The notes under the pieces were generated by a model. The model saw only the letters and a program-made list of their open reading frames with translations. It had not been told where the DNA came from and did no database searches. Shown in pieces: positions 1-9,877 of a stretch of 64,000 bases of DNA (positions within the stretch are counted from its first letter, which is position 1; every line of letters starts with the position of its first letter). A program made the position numbers and the translations under genes. Source of the stretch: Pelagomonas calceolata (taxonomy: Eukaryota; Sar; Pelagophyceae; Pelagomonadales; Pelagomonadaceae); the NCBI GenBank assembly GCA_918797485.1, contig CAKKNE010000003.1:124001-188000 (forward strand), written 5' to 3'.

Positions 1-201
1 TACCACGGCGTGTCTCGCGTGGAGAGCGGCCGCCGGCGCGTCCTCGTACTGGAGCTCTGGAACGGCGAGGAGCGCTTTTGCAACCACCGCTGCACGGTGG
101 CGCGCGGAAATTGTGAATTGCTCCAGGTCGGCGTCGCGGAGCGCGAGCTGAGTAGTCAGGAAGCTGCCTGGGGGCGGCTACCGGCGCGGCGCGCGCAATA
201 A
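1..201 (+). CDS. 3' end of a possible 2OG-Fe(II) oxygenase-like gene
   Basis: The window opens inside a reading frame that closes at TAA 199-201. The first residues read YHGVSRVESGRRRVLVLELW, which resembles the last strand of 2OG-Fe(II) oxygenases: the distal histidine followed about ten residues later by the arginine that binds the 2-oxoglutarate carboxylate. The tail after that is cysteine-containing and not recognised. It converges on the Gos28 gene and their 3' ends overlap or nearly touch. Only about 66 residues are visible, so the family call rests on one motif and is tentative. Confidence 0.38.
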   Translation, partial: YHGVSRVESGRRRVLVLELWNGEERFCNHRCTVARGNCELLQVGVAERELSSQEAAWGRLPARRAQ

Positions 202-848
202 CGCGCGCGCCACCATCGGCGAGCACGGCCCAGAGCAAAAACGACGCGCAGCACCCGACCGTCACGCCGACGACGGCGTTCTCCCGGTACTTCTTCTGGC
301 GCATTTTCTGGATGATCGAGTCGATCGACGGGAGCCGGTCCGTCAGCGACTGCGCCGTGTTTGTAGAGCCCTCGAGGGTCTCGCGCTGCGACGCCAGGTC
401 CGACTGCGCCTCGTGGGCCTGCTCGATGACGTCGCCCACTCCTCGCAGCGCGTTCGTCGTCGCCTTCCGCTCGCGGTGCACGCCCTTGAGGTGGTCCGGC
501 CCGCCCTCCAAGTCGACGACGTCGTCCGCGCCCGAAGAGCTTCGCCCGGTCCGCGTTCTTGCGCAGTTGTTTAGCGACGCGGCCGACGTCGGACGAATAA
601 TCAACAACAACGGCGCGACACCGCTCGACGACGGCCTTGCGCGCCCGGCGACGGCTCGCGCCTCCTCGGCCTGCAGCGAGTCGCGACGCGCCGCCAGCGC
701 CTTGAGGTGGTCCTCCACCGTCTTCAGGAGCCGCTGCGCCTCGGCGCCGCTGTCGCCGTCGGCCGCGAGCGACGCTAATTGAGGAGGGCGCGTTCCACGC
801 CGCTTCGATCTTCCTCGCTTGCGCTCGCAGCTGCTCCCAGGACTCCAT
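156..848 (-). CDS. GOSR1: Golgi Qb-SNARE Gos28/GOSR1-like
   Basis: The start MESWEQLRAQARKIEAAW matches the N-terminus of Gos28 (GOSR1), a tail-anchored SNARE for ER-Golgi and intra-Golgi vesicle fusion. The C-terminal half, in another frame, has the matching SNARE helix (SDLASQRETLEGS, then RLPSIDSIIQKMRQKK) followed by one hydrophobic anchor (about 225-280). A middle piece with DYSSDVGRVAKQLRK (about 570-640) is in the first frame. The protein therefore alternates between two frames at about 785, 650 and 540. No GT-AG intron explains this, so single-base assembly errors are likely. The exact stop is unclear: the first frame closes at 156, while the frame carrying the anchor stays open to the window edge. 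Confidence 0.68.
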   Translation of the reverse strand: MESWEQLRAQARKIEAAWNAPSSISVARGRRRQRRRGAAAPEDGGGPPQGAGGASRLAAGRGGASRRRARKAVVERCRAVVVDYSSDVGRVAKQLRKNADRAKLFGRGRRRRLGGRAGPPQGRAPRAEGDDERAARSGRRHRAGPRGAVGPGVAARDPRGLYKHGAVADGPAPVDRLDHPENAPEEVPGERRRRRDGRVLRVVFALGRARRWWRARYCARRAGSRPQAAS

Positions 849-1247
849 CTTGTCGAACCGCTCCGCGTCGGCTGGCGTCGGGTTGGCTCCACGTCAGTGG
901 CGTCAGGTCGCTCCGCGTCGGCGGCGTCCGAGGAGTTTTTGCAGCAGTGGCGTGTCGGTCTATACAGCTGCCGACAGCCGGCAGAGTGCAGCAAGCGCAA
1001 GCCGCTGAGGTTGGGTCTCGGTAGAACGCTTGCGCGTGCCGGAGCCTATGTAGACTGTCCCGTAGCTCTAGAAACTGCCGCCGCGACGCATCTAGCGTCC
1101 TGTAAGACACTAGCCTGGCTCCTTGTCCGGGCGCTAGCGCGGCACGAAAGGCCTACCGCTGGACCGCACCGTTATTTTTGACGTGCCACGAGCTGCGACG
1201 AAACAAATCCGCATCGATTTCACTCACAGACAGTCAGAAAAATCAGC
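849..1247. promoter_or_regulatory. Divergent promoter interval Gos28/ATG12 with CTAG dyad
   Basis: This 399-bp interval separates divergent start codons. At 1092-1114 it holds one copy of the dispersed dyad in reverse orientation (CTAGCG, TCCTGTAAGA, CACTAGC), 134 bp before the ATG12 start and 244 bp from the Gos28 start. Nothing else recognisable. Confidence 0.6.
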
Positions 1248-1571
1248 ATGGCAGCACAGCCATCCCCAGCACCCGGCGCAGAGGCAGCACCACAGCCACC
1301 ACCGGAACGCGTCAAGCTCCACTTCAAAGCCGTCGGCTCCGCCCCCTTATTACGAAAACCAAAACTCACGGTAAACGGAACAGAGCCGTTCCACGCGGTG
1401 CAGACGTTCCTCGCGAAGCAATTACAATTACCTCAAACGGAGCGCCTTTTCCTCTACTGCGACAGCGCCTTCTCGCCTGTCCCTACCGAGCCCGTCGGCC
1501 ACCTCTACGCCTGTTTTGGAAGAGGCGGCGAGCTCGTCGTCAACTACGCGACGACGGGCGCGTACGGGTGA
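1248..1571 (+). CDS. ATG12: Ubiquitin-like autophagy protein ATG12
   Basis: ATG12 is the ubiquitin-like modifier joined to ATG5 during autophagosome formation. The 107-residue protein has a short Ala/Pro-rich N-terminal tail (about 1-22), then the ubiquitin fold: KLHFKAVGSAPLLRKPKL (about 23-40), a central LFLYCDSAFSPVPTEPVG (about 73-90), and LYACFGRGGELVVNY close to the end. It finishes in a C-terminal glycine (TGAYG), as needed for activation by ATG7; the usual AWG ending is AYG here. The start is the first ATG after an A-rich leader. Its last 28 bp overlap the 3' end of CFAP69 on the other strand. Confidence 0.9.
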   Translation: MAAQPSPAPGAEAAPQPPPERVKLHFKAVGSAPLLRKPKLTVNGTEPFHAVQTFLAKQLQLPQTERLFLYCDSAFSPVPTEPVGHLYACFGRGGELVVNYATTGAYG

Positions 1572-4500
1572 AGCGACGCGGCGTTTGTAAGGTGGCGTTT
1601 ATTCATCCCCTCCTCCAAGGCAGCGGCCTCTTGCGCCGCCTGCCGTTCAAGCAACTTCCGCTTGGGCCGGAGCGCGTCCCGCTTGATGATGAGCTGCTTG
1701 ATCTCCTGGTCGCGCTGGTTGAGGATCGAGCCGAAGAAGGACTCCTCTCCCGCCTTCTCCTCGGCCTTGCGCTCTCCTGCCAAAACTTCTTGGTCGGCTT
1801 TGGTTTTTTCGGCCAACGAGACGCTCGCGCCGATGTTGAAATCCAACAACGTGCGGTCCGCCGCCACGGGCTTCACACCGGCCGTCGCGAGCTGGTGCTG
1901 CACATCACCCAAGCCTCGCCGTCGATAAAGCGCGCGTAGTGGCCCACCATCCTTAAAGTAGCTTTGTCGTCGGGCGGGCGTCACTATCACCGGGCGTCGC
2001 CGGACGCGAGCAAAGCGGCGTAGATCGGCGCGACCTTGCTCCGCAAATCATGCGTGGCGACGGCCTGCCGCAAAGCCCGCTCGGCGCGCGCGGCCTGCGG
2101 CGTCTGCAGCGCCGCCGGCCGAACGCTGCATGAACTTCATGGTCGTTTGAGCATCAGCGGGCGGCGCCTGTACCACTGTTAATTCTTCGTCGGAATCCGA
2201 GCTGTCTCCAGCGATCGTCGTAATAATCTTCTCCTCCTTTTGGGAAGGTTTTTTCTTCCTTAGAGGCTGCGCCGTGTCGCTCAAAACGCCCCGATCTCTA
2301 TCGCAGCCCAGCCGGATCTCCTCGTCCTCCCAGGCATGTGCTAACAATTGACACGTCGACCGCATGGTCTTGTCCGACCGCCAGCCCCGGATGTACGAGA
2401 TGAGCTTGGGGTTTCTCGCCAAATCAGCTAAAACACCACAAACCTGCAGCCGCATGAGCCTCGGTCCTACTTCTAATAAAGCTAGAAGCGCATCCAAACC
2501 ATCAACCGGCGGCAAGCGAGCTTCCGACCGCCTGTTGCCCACGACGCCGTGCCAGAGGCAGTCCAGGACACCGACAATCAATGGATCAACTTTTTCAGCG
2601 GAGGACGACGACGGCATGGCGTCGCGCGCCGCCTCGCTCAAATTCTTGTGGCGCGATCTAGTGACCGGCACGCGCCGTTTGACGTACGCGTCGATCTCCT
2701 GGATCAACAATGAAACGCCGTGCGCCCGCCGTAACCGAGCTTGGTTGTCCTCGTGGTTCTCGCAGAGCTTCGCCAGGATCATGACGGCGTCGTTCCGCAT
2801 GTTCGCGCCCGCCCTTGAATCGGCGAAGCGCTTGAGCATGATCTCGACCCCATCTAAGTTGCCGAGCTCGTTCTGGAGGCCCGGTAAGCCCACCACACTG
2901 ATCAGGAGCATCAACGCACCCCTCACCAACCCATCGGCACTTCTCGCCGACGGTCTTGTGGCATTGGTGTTCTGGGTGGCTTCGTCGTTACCTTCATCGC
3001 ACGCGTCCAGGAACCGTAGTGCCAAAATGTGGCCCTGGAGCTTCTGGAATGCCGCCGGCGCCGCGGCGCCAAATTCAACAACACGGCCATGGCCTGCTGC
3101 TGTAAGACATGCAGCTTCGTCAGCTCCAGGTTCTTCAGGATGCCCGGGATCCGCCGCCCGTTCACCGAGACCGTGTCGCGACACGGCCGTCTCGTCGTCG
3201 TCCCATTCCTCGGGCTCGTCGGCCGCATCTAAGGCTTCCACATCTAGATACATGAGCAAGGCGCCCATGAAGTCCGCTTCTACAACTAATTTGAGATTTT
3301 CCTCCTCGGCCCGGCCCAGATCACTCAACATGGACCACAAAATTCGCTTCGTCTCCAAGTCTTCATTCGACGACGTGGCGAAGGTGTGCCGATCCGCCAA
3401 CGGCGGCTCCGTGGACCGCGGGTCGCGGCTTTGTGTGGCCTGCGTCCGCACTTCGATCGCGTCCTCGGGCAATTCGGCCGCACAAGCATAATCGAGCAGC
3501 AAGTGGATCAACCGCTGCCGTCGGAAGGCGGCGTGCGATTTTCGATGCGACGCGATCAACGAGCAGACGATGAGGACCTCGTTCCTTAGTCTTTTGTCGT
3601 CGGCCTTGTGGCCCGTCAGGAACAGGTGCTGCAGGATCTGTCTCAGGACCGCGATGGTCGCATCATCCGACAGCTGGTACATAGCTGAGGTGAAGCGCCT
3701 CCTTGATAGGAGCTTGGTGCGAGAGGCCGCAGGCGGCCCGGCGACGTCGGTGACGTCGTGGCAGTGCTCGAGGACGTTCCAGAGAATTTCTACCGTCGCA
3801 TGGACGACATCCGACGCGGCAGGATCGTGGAGGTAGCACCGCAGTAGTTTCACACACGCTCGAGCACCGCCACATTCCACCAGGTCGAACGAAGACTGCG
3901 CATCTGTAGATAGTTCCCTCAGCAAATGTACCAAGCTTCTAAGGACTTGCGACTGCGCATACTCGAGCGTGCGCTTGTGCGTCGAGTAGGACAAAACGTC
4001 GCTGAATAAGGCGTCGGTCTTGGCGGACCGCGGCTTCCTTCTTCGACCACCTCTGGAGGAGGACCGCGACATGGTGACATCTTCATCATCCGACGTGTCC
4101 GCATCAATAAAGTCGACGGTCGCACGCGCGTCGAAGACCTTCCGCTCCGTGCCGTCGTCGTCAATAGCTAGGATAATGTTCGCATTCTCCTCTACTTTCG
4201 CGCACGTCGCCTGGACGGCGTTGGCTTCGAGCAGGAGCTTTCTGTTTAGTTTTTTCTGGGCCTTGCCCGCGGCAGAGGTATCTTCGGGGGTCGCGATGGC
4301 GGTCAATGCTCTTGTAGCTTCGACGGCCACCCTTACCGATGTCGATGATTGTAGGCGGAGTAACTGCTCCAAGATCTGGGCCGCGGCCTTGAGACCCGGT
4401 GCTAATAATTCCTCGTTGGCCTTTTGCCTTAGGTTCGGTCTCGCGGTGATCCTTATAATGTTGCAGAGCGTCCTCTCGAGTTCTTCGCTTTCTTCCGCGT

Positions 4501-4720
4501 CTTTTTCAATTAATCCTTCAATACGCTTGGGCACGATATCCAACAACTCCGCGACGACCGGGAGCTCCCTTAACCTAAAACCACGCTGGCACTTCTGGAC
4601 GACGCGTTTCAGTAAAGCGTGCTGCCGCGCCTGGAGGTCTTCCGTGCGCGGGTCCGTGAAGAACTCGAGGATCTTGGGGAAGTCCGGGCGGTCGTCGGCC
4701 GCGAAGCCCTGGCCCGCCAT
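1544..4720 (-). CDS. CFAP69: Cilia- and flagella-associated protein 69 (ARM-repeat)
   Basis: The N-terminus (KILEFFTDPRTEDLQARQHA, then KCQRGFRLRELP) and the helical-repeat body with LVECGGARACVKLL and VEILWNVLEHC match CFAP69, an axonemal ARM-repeat protein of the central-apparatus region. An acidic/serine insert lies near residues 205-235. The main frame is open from ATG 4720 to 2048 (890 residues), but homology continues downstream in other frames: KVAPIYAALLASGDAR (about 1996-2045), HYARFIDGEAW (about 1940-1975), then VKPVAADRTLLDFN and a coiled coil back in the original frame, ending at TAG 1544-1546. Breaks are at about 2115, 1998 and 1935. Compensating single-base errors are the simplest reading; a 39-nt GTGATAG...TTTAAG micro-intron at about 1990 is possible but unlikely. 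It points to a flagellated stage. Confidence 0.85.
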
Positions 4721-4902
4721 CGGTCCGTCAATGGGGCTGCCCCTGTGCTTTGCCCGCGGTGGCGTGCCGACGCGCTTCGACTGCGGCGCGTGCCGGTCGT
4801 GGCTGCTCCTCGGAGCACGCGGATGCGACAGCTGGCCTTCTCCGGCCTCGTGGCAGCGTCTACGAGCGGCGCTTTAATGTGAGCGCTGTCCATTGCCTGT
4901 AG

Positions 4903-4927
4903 GCTAGAGGGTTTCTCTCCTACTAGC
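4903..4927. promoter_or_regulatory. Degenerate CTAG dyad upstream of CFAP69
   Basis: GCTAG and CTAGC arms lie 15 bp apart in the 329-bp interval between CFAP69 (start 4720, minus) and the end of eIF2B-alpha. The spacer does not match the usual TCTTACAGGC core, so this is a weak member of the family. The rest of 4721-5049 shows no gene. Confidence 0.3.
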
Positions 4928-5049
4928 TTGCTCGTCCTGCCCGGCGACGATATCACTGCCGTAACAAAGCCCCCGGAGCGGCGGGCGGTCTCGTCGCTCA
5001 AGTCTCGGAGACCACCCCTACGCCGTCGACGCGAGGTCGCGCGCCGCGG

Positions 5050-5979
5050 TCACCACGGACAGATCTGCAAGTAAGAAACAAAACGAACGCCGCTGGTACA
5101 GCCGGATCGGCAGTAGCTCACGGCCGCCGGCGTCAGCACGCCCAGGTCCGTGAAGAGGAGCTCGATGAAGTCCGGGGGCGTGTAGTCGACGTCAGCATTT
5201 GGTAAATCGCGCTGGCCCAACGGAAAGGCCCGCGCGAACTTGTAGGATTCTGCTGCGACATACAACGGCCGCCGCATGGCTCTAGCACAACAAGCCACGG
5301 TCAGCGTCCCCACTTTATTGACGACGCCGCCGTTCTCCGCGACGGCCTCCGCGCCAACTAAAACAACGTCAATGACCTCCATCTCCCGCGCGACGGCGGC
5401 GTCCGCGATTATTCTTGTAGTAATACCCTCCTCGCGCAGTTCTTGGGCCACGCACGCGCCGCAGTCGTCCGCGCCATTTACGACCACCGCTTCCAGCGAC
5501 ACGCCACTCTTCGCCGCCGCTTTGAGCGTCGCCTGCACCACCCTCGACCGGCCGTGCACTAACACTCGCGAGCCGTCCCTCAAGAAACTTGAAGCATGTC
5601 CAGCAATGTCGTCGCGCGCGTTCGTCGCGTGCGCCGCGAAGGCCCGGCCCCTTCGCAGAATCTCGTCCCGGCATTCCGAGAAGTCGCCGAATTCTAAGAA
5701 TGTTCTAGTGACATGTCTGAGAAACAATTCGCAGCCACTCGACACGCCTAATTCAGTCCTCCCACCGAGGCACGCCGGTCGCTGCTCGCAGAACTCCACT
5801 AATGCCTTCCTTCCTTCACATAGTTCATCTTGCAGCCCGTGCATCGTCTGCGCGCCGCTCCTTTCTATCACACCCAGTAAAGCTTCGATGGCGGCGACGG
5901 GCGCCGCGCGCGTGCCGTCCGCCAAACTTCGCTGGAAACAGGCTTCGACGTCGCCCGATGCACATGCGGGCGGAGCCAT
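5050..5979 (-). CDS. EIF2B1: Translation initiation factor eIF2B alpha subunit
   Basis: eIF2B-alpha is a regulatory subunit of the nucleotide-exchange factor for eIF2 and mediates inhibition by phosphorylated eIF2. The 309-residue ORF has the family's N-terminal helical region and C-terminal Rossmann-like half: VLVHGRSRVVQATLKAA, VDVVLVGAEAVAENGGVVNK, GTLTVACCARAMRRPLYVAA, and DVDYTPPDFIELLFTDLGVL. The ATG at 5979 is the natural start. The usual C-terminus (AVSDELIKL...) is recognisable only to AAVS; from about 5113 the frame runs into unrelated sequence up to TGA 5050. A GTGAGC...TTGCAG segment just there (about 57 nt) could be a terminal intron, but the exon after it does not restore the family ending. 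Confidence 0.88.
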   Translation of the reverse strand: MAPPACASGDVEACFQRSLADGTRAAPVAAIEALLGVIERSGAQTMHGLQDELCEGRKALVEFCEQRPACLGGRTELGVSSGCELFLRHVTRTFLEFGDFSECRDEILRRGRAFAAHATNARDDIAGHASSFLRDGSRVLVHGRSRVVQATLKAAAKSGVSLEAVVVNGADDCGACVAQELREEGITTRIIADAAVAREMEVIDVVLVGAEAVAENGGVVNKVGTLTVACCARAMRRPLYVAAESYKFARAFPLGQRDLPNADVDYTPPDFIELLFTDLGVLTPAAVSYCRSGCTSGVRFVSYLQICPW

Positions 5980-6516
5980 TTCTGTGCGTGCTTGTGCTGC
6001 TTTGTGCTGTGCTTGCTGCCCTCTCCGAGCTTAGGGATGCTCCACGCCTCGTTTTTGCACGCCGCGCAGCGATGCTGCAGCGATGCTATACGTTGGCCGT
6101 CTCGTGCACTAATTTTGCGCCTCTACTGAAGCAAGCAACCTGAGTTTTTGTCGCAAACACAAATAGCACCCGCACGAAATCAAACAGCGCGAGACAGTCG
6201 TCTCCTCCCTTCCCTTCTTGCGGGGGCCGGCTCGTCTCGCCGGCGCCTGAGCGGGGCCGGGTGGTTTTGGGCTGCGAAGCCAAAGTTACCCCACAGCAGC
6301 CGAGCGCCCGCGCCGGCCTCATTTCGACGCAGCCGAAGCACCGTCGTCGGTCGAAACAGCTGAGCTTGGAGGCAGCCTTAGCCGTCCAAGCAGCCGTCGT
6401 CGGACGCCGCCGCTTCCGCCGTCCAGCGCTACAGACGCCATCGGCGGGCAGCCCTGCCGCTGCGCCGCGAGCCGCTTGCGCCAGACGCCGCCGCCGCGGA
6501 TCCGGTTCAGACCACC
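5980..6516. other. Divergent intergenic region eIF2B-alpha/DNALI1
   Basis: The 537-bp interval between divergent starts has no clear CTAG dyad (a poor GCTATACG...CACTAAT match lies near 6082-6112). It has one ACGCCATCG word at 6435-6443, 74 bp before the DNALI1 start. No coding homology seen. Confidence 0.4.
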
Positions 6517-7234
6517 ATGGCCTCGATGATCCCGCCCCACGACTCCCTGGTCAAGTACCACAGCCCCGTCGTCGTCACGACGGCCCGCGCGGCGCCGAAG
6601 AAGGGCAAGAAGGGCCCGGCGACGCCCGAGAAGGCCTCTACCCAAACGGAAGACATTCTTAATAGTATCTTACCGCCGCGAGAGTGGACAGAAGACGGGA
6701 CGCTCTGGGTCCAGTACGTGTCGTCGACGCCGGCGACGCGGTTGGACGTCGTCAACCTCCAGGAATCATTAGATAGAAAATTGCAGCAGCGCCAGGCCCG
6801 CGAGACGGGCATCTGTCCCGTCCGCGAGGAGCTGTACGCGCAGTGCTTCGACGAAGTGATCCGCCAGGTGACGATCAACTGCGCCCGGCGGCTTACTCTT
6901 GCTGCGAGTGCGAGATGAAGTGAGGATGACGATCGCGGCCTACCAGACGCTCTACGAGTCGTCCATCGCCTTCGGCATGCGCAAGGCGCTGACCGCGGAG
7001 CACACGAAAGCGGAACTCAACAATAAGGTCCGGACCCTCGAGGCCGAGCGCGAGGATTTGGAAGGACAGGTGAAGGAACTGCAAGAAAGATGCGAGTCCA
7101 TCAAGGACCGGGAAGCCAAAAGGCGCGAGGAGGACGACGCGGCCCACGCCGAGGAGGTCGACAAGTTCAAGAAGATCAACGAACAACTCAAGGCGAACCT
7201 CGAGGCGATGCTCTCGGCGCCGCAGCGGTCCTGA
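6517..7234 (+). CDS. DNALI1: Axonemal dynein light intermediate chain p28
   Basis: DNALI1 (Chlamydomonas p28) is the light intermediate chain of inner-arm dyneins. The first part contains the near-invariant blocks LPPREWTEDGTLWVQYVSST, TRLDVVNLQESLDRKLQQRQ, and ARETGICPVREELYAQCFDE; the second part contains RVRDEVRMTIAAYQTLYES and SIAFGMRKAL, then a long charged coiled coil to the end. The two halves are in different frames, broken at about 6892, between INCAR and GLLLLRVRDE. One missing base restores the family sequence exactly and there is no intron signal, so an assembly error is likely. Length after repair is about 239 residues, close to the usual 240-260. With CFAP69 it is the second axonemal gene within 7 kb. 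Confidence 0.93.
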
Positions 7235-7434
7235 TAAGTAGCGTTGTTTCTCTTTTGGCGTTGTTCTTTCGCTCCGTAGATCGATGGGCATTTTACCGCC
7301 CCGCGTCCCGAGCGCGCTGATGCGTTTGAACAAACAAGCCGGGTTTTGGCTACCTTCCTTATGTGTAGTGTTGTTATGGTGCTAGGTAGAGGTGCTTGTC
7401 CTTATGCTTAGGCTAATTACGTCGCGAGTATGAA

Positions 7435-7456
7435 GCTAGTGTAGCGACACACTAGC
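7435..7456. promoter_or_regulatory. CTAG dyad, near-perfect palindrome, upstream of RPN7
   Basis: GCTAGTGT and ACACTAGC flank a 6-bp spacer AGCGAC, giving 8-bp perfect arms. It lies between tandem genes DNALI1 and RPN7, 262 bp before the RPN7 start. It keeps both arms but has lost the usual spacer. The rest of 7235-7717 shows no gene. Confidence 0.5.
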
Positions 7457-7717
7457 CTGTCCCAGTCTTTGGCCGTCCGCGGTCTCCCCTAAACACTGCA
7501 CATCTGTGCTCTCTGCAGCTCCAGCGACTCATCGTTGCCCACGAGATTGCGGCGCTGTTAATTCTCGACGCGCCACGCTCTCAGCCGGCCCAGCAGACTC
7601 GCCGCCGGTTCATACCGCCGCGGTAGACCTCGCGCCCCGCGCACGCCAGCCGCCGCGGCGCGCCTCTCCCAGCAGACTCGCCCGCGCACGCCAGCCGCCG
7701 CGTGCACCTAAGCGGCC

Positions 7718-8895
7718 ATGGCCGAGCTCGTGAGCGACGCGCCCGGCGCGGCCGAGAAGAGCAAGGAGACCTTCGAGCCGCCGATGAGCCTCGCGCAGTC
7801 CGTGTTCCGCCACGGGCGCAATCCCACGCCCGCGTCGGAGAAGGAGATCCTGGACCTCGTCACGCAACGCCAGATGGCGCCCTATTACGCGCGCGTCTGC
7901 GCCGCGTTCGGCATTAGCAAGGACGAGAGCCTCTACGCGAAGATGAAGGACGCGAACGCGGCAGAGATCGCGGCCCTGGCGGCCAAGAAGGAGGACGCCG
8001 AGGCGAACCAGGGCGACATGGAGGTCTTGGACGCGCTGTTCGACGCGGCGAAGTACCACGCGCGCATCGGCGACAGGGACGGCGCCTACGCCGCGTGCGA
8101 CGTCATCGTCGAGCGGCCGAAGATCTCGACCGGGAAACGCATCGACGCCGTCATGTTGAAAATACGCGTGGCCCTCTTCTTTGACGACGTGGGCAACGCG
8201 AAGAAGCAGCTCGAGGACGCGCGGCGATTGGCGGCCGACGGCGGCGACTGGGACCGCAACAACCGGCTGTCGGCCTACGAGTCCGCTTACTTAATTGTGA
8301 CGCGGGATTTGAAGGGCGCCGCCAAGAAGTTATTGGGCGGCGTGGCGACGTTCACCTGTGTGGAGCTCTGCACGTACCCGGAATTCGTTTTTTACGCGGT
8401 CGTGACGAACGTGCTGGCGCTGCCGCGGCCGGACTTGAAAAAGAGGATCATCGACTCGCCGGAAGTCCTGCAGGTCATCAAGCAGATCCCCCACCTCTCG
8501 ACGTTGGTCGAGTCGCTCTACAACTGCGAATATTCGGTATATTTTGCATCATTACTAGAGATCGAGAAGGTGCTCTTAGATGATCGCTACTTCTCGCAGC
8601 ACACTAGATACGTCATCCGCGAGTTGCGGGTGCTCGTCTACACGCAGTTCCTCGACGCGTACAAGACCGTTACATTGTCCTCGATGGCGGCCGCGTTCGG
8701 CGTCTCGGTCGAGTTCATCGACGGCGAGCTGGCGCGGTTCATCTCGTGCGGCCGCCTCAACGCCAAGGTCGACAAGGTCGACAACGTCGTCCACACGACG
8801 CGCGCGGACCTCAAGTCGAAGAAGTACCAGGAGATCATCAAGTCGGGCGACGTGCTGAACCGCATCAGCAGCTGGCGCGTGTCGTGTCGATCTAA
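7718..8895 (+). CDS. PSMD6: 26S proteasome regulatory subunit RPN7/PSMD6
   Basis: RPN7 is a PCI-domain scaffold subunit of the 19S proteasome lid. The protein has the helical N-terminal repeat region (ILDLVTQRQMAPYYARVCAA, then ISTGKRIDAVMLKIRVALFF), the middle block (CTYPEFVFYAVVTNVLAL), the PCI/winged-helix block (YFSQHTRYVIRELRVLVYTQ, then MAAAFGVSVEFIDGELARFI), and a C-terminal helix. About 392 residues, as expected. At about 8865 one C is missing (ATCAG where ATCCAG is expected); after it the family ending QQLARVVSI followed by TAA 8893-8895 appears in the next frame. Read without repair the frame runs on to 8914 with an unrelated tail. The single ATG at 7718 follows a C-rich leader. Confidence 0.94.
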
Positions 8896-9877
8896 CCGGG
8901 ATTGTTTTCTTTAATGGGCTTCGGCCTCTGCTCCCAAAGTGGATGTCCGGCTAACCTTGCGTACGCCGTTGTTTTGCCTCCGGGCGGCGCGATCCGTGCG
9001 GCCCACGTCGATCGCGTCGCCCCTGGACGACTGGCTCGCGGACGCCGAGGCGCGGCTAAAAGCGGACCAGGCGGCGTCGGTCGTGCGGGCGGCTGTCGTT
9101 TTGGCGCGTCGGGCGGCGGCGGAGTTTGCTAAGTAGAGGTTGCATATGCTACTACCGTCCGCGGACCGCCGCGTTGATTTGCAACTCGGCGGACTAGAGG
9201 TGCGGAGCAGTCTCGGACGTGCTAGGATGGCCTTAGACACGTTCGAACACCATCGACGCGCGAGGCATTTTCCTCTATTTCTAGGAAATTATTTTTCAAG
9301 CCGATCTTCGTAAAAACGGGTTCTGACGCCCTATCTCGGCACCAGAAGCACCGTTTGCGCTCAAATTTGAGGTGCACATAGGCCCAAGCGAAGGCAAAAC
9401 CCGCGTCGAAATACCCGTTTTAAAATTTAAACTTCGCGGCAAAAAAGGGATTTTAGCCTTTTTGCGCTTGAAACGCTGCACACACGCTCTGCGATACTTC
9501 AAGAGGCCTCGGATCTTCTGCTGACAGCTGTTAGTACGCGCGCCTGGCGCGCGCCGGCGCGGTGGCCTCGCGGCCGCCCGCGCCGTGCCGAAGGTCCACC
9601 ATCACCACCAATCTGGCCGAGCGATTTAGCGGGCTGGCTGCTGCGGCATTGCTTCGCAGCGATGCCGCGGTCACGCCGCGGACGCTGCACCAGTGCGCGT
9701 CCCGCCTCGCTAGCTCTTCGACGACCGTCGCTCGCCCGGCGCCGCGCCGACCCTTTTTTTTTTTGGCAAAGGCATCATCATCATCTACCACACCGCCGCC
9801 GAACTCGCCGACGTCGCGCCGCTGCGCGCTGAAGCCGTTCCAAGACCGACGCCATCGCAGCGAGGGCGCGCCTCGCC
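8896..9877. other. Gene-free stretch before the SBP-like gene
   Basis: Nearly 1 kb without a supportable gene. A short frame at 8939-9136 encodes a helical tail but has no ATG. 9245-9480 is AT-richer than its surroundings. A run of 13 T lies at about 9753-9765. ACGCCATCG occurs at 9849-9857, 21 bp before the next start codon. Confidence 0.4.

Noticed and set aside
1957-1998. 39-nt micro-intron in CFAP69
   Set aside because: It would keep frame, but the same gene has two more frame changes without introns, so base errors explain all three more simply.
8939-9136. 65-codon helical open frame after RPN7
   Set aside because: It begins at GTG with no ATG, has no homology, and overlaps an equally long frame on the other strand.
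9531-9791. 86-codon minus frame starting with acidic and lysine runs
   Set aside because: No ATG start; the lysine run comes from the T tract at about 9753.
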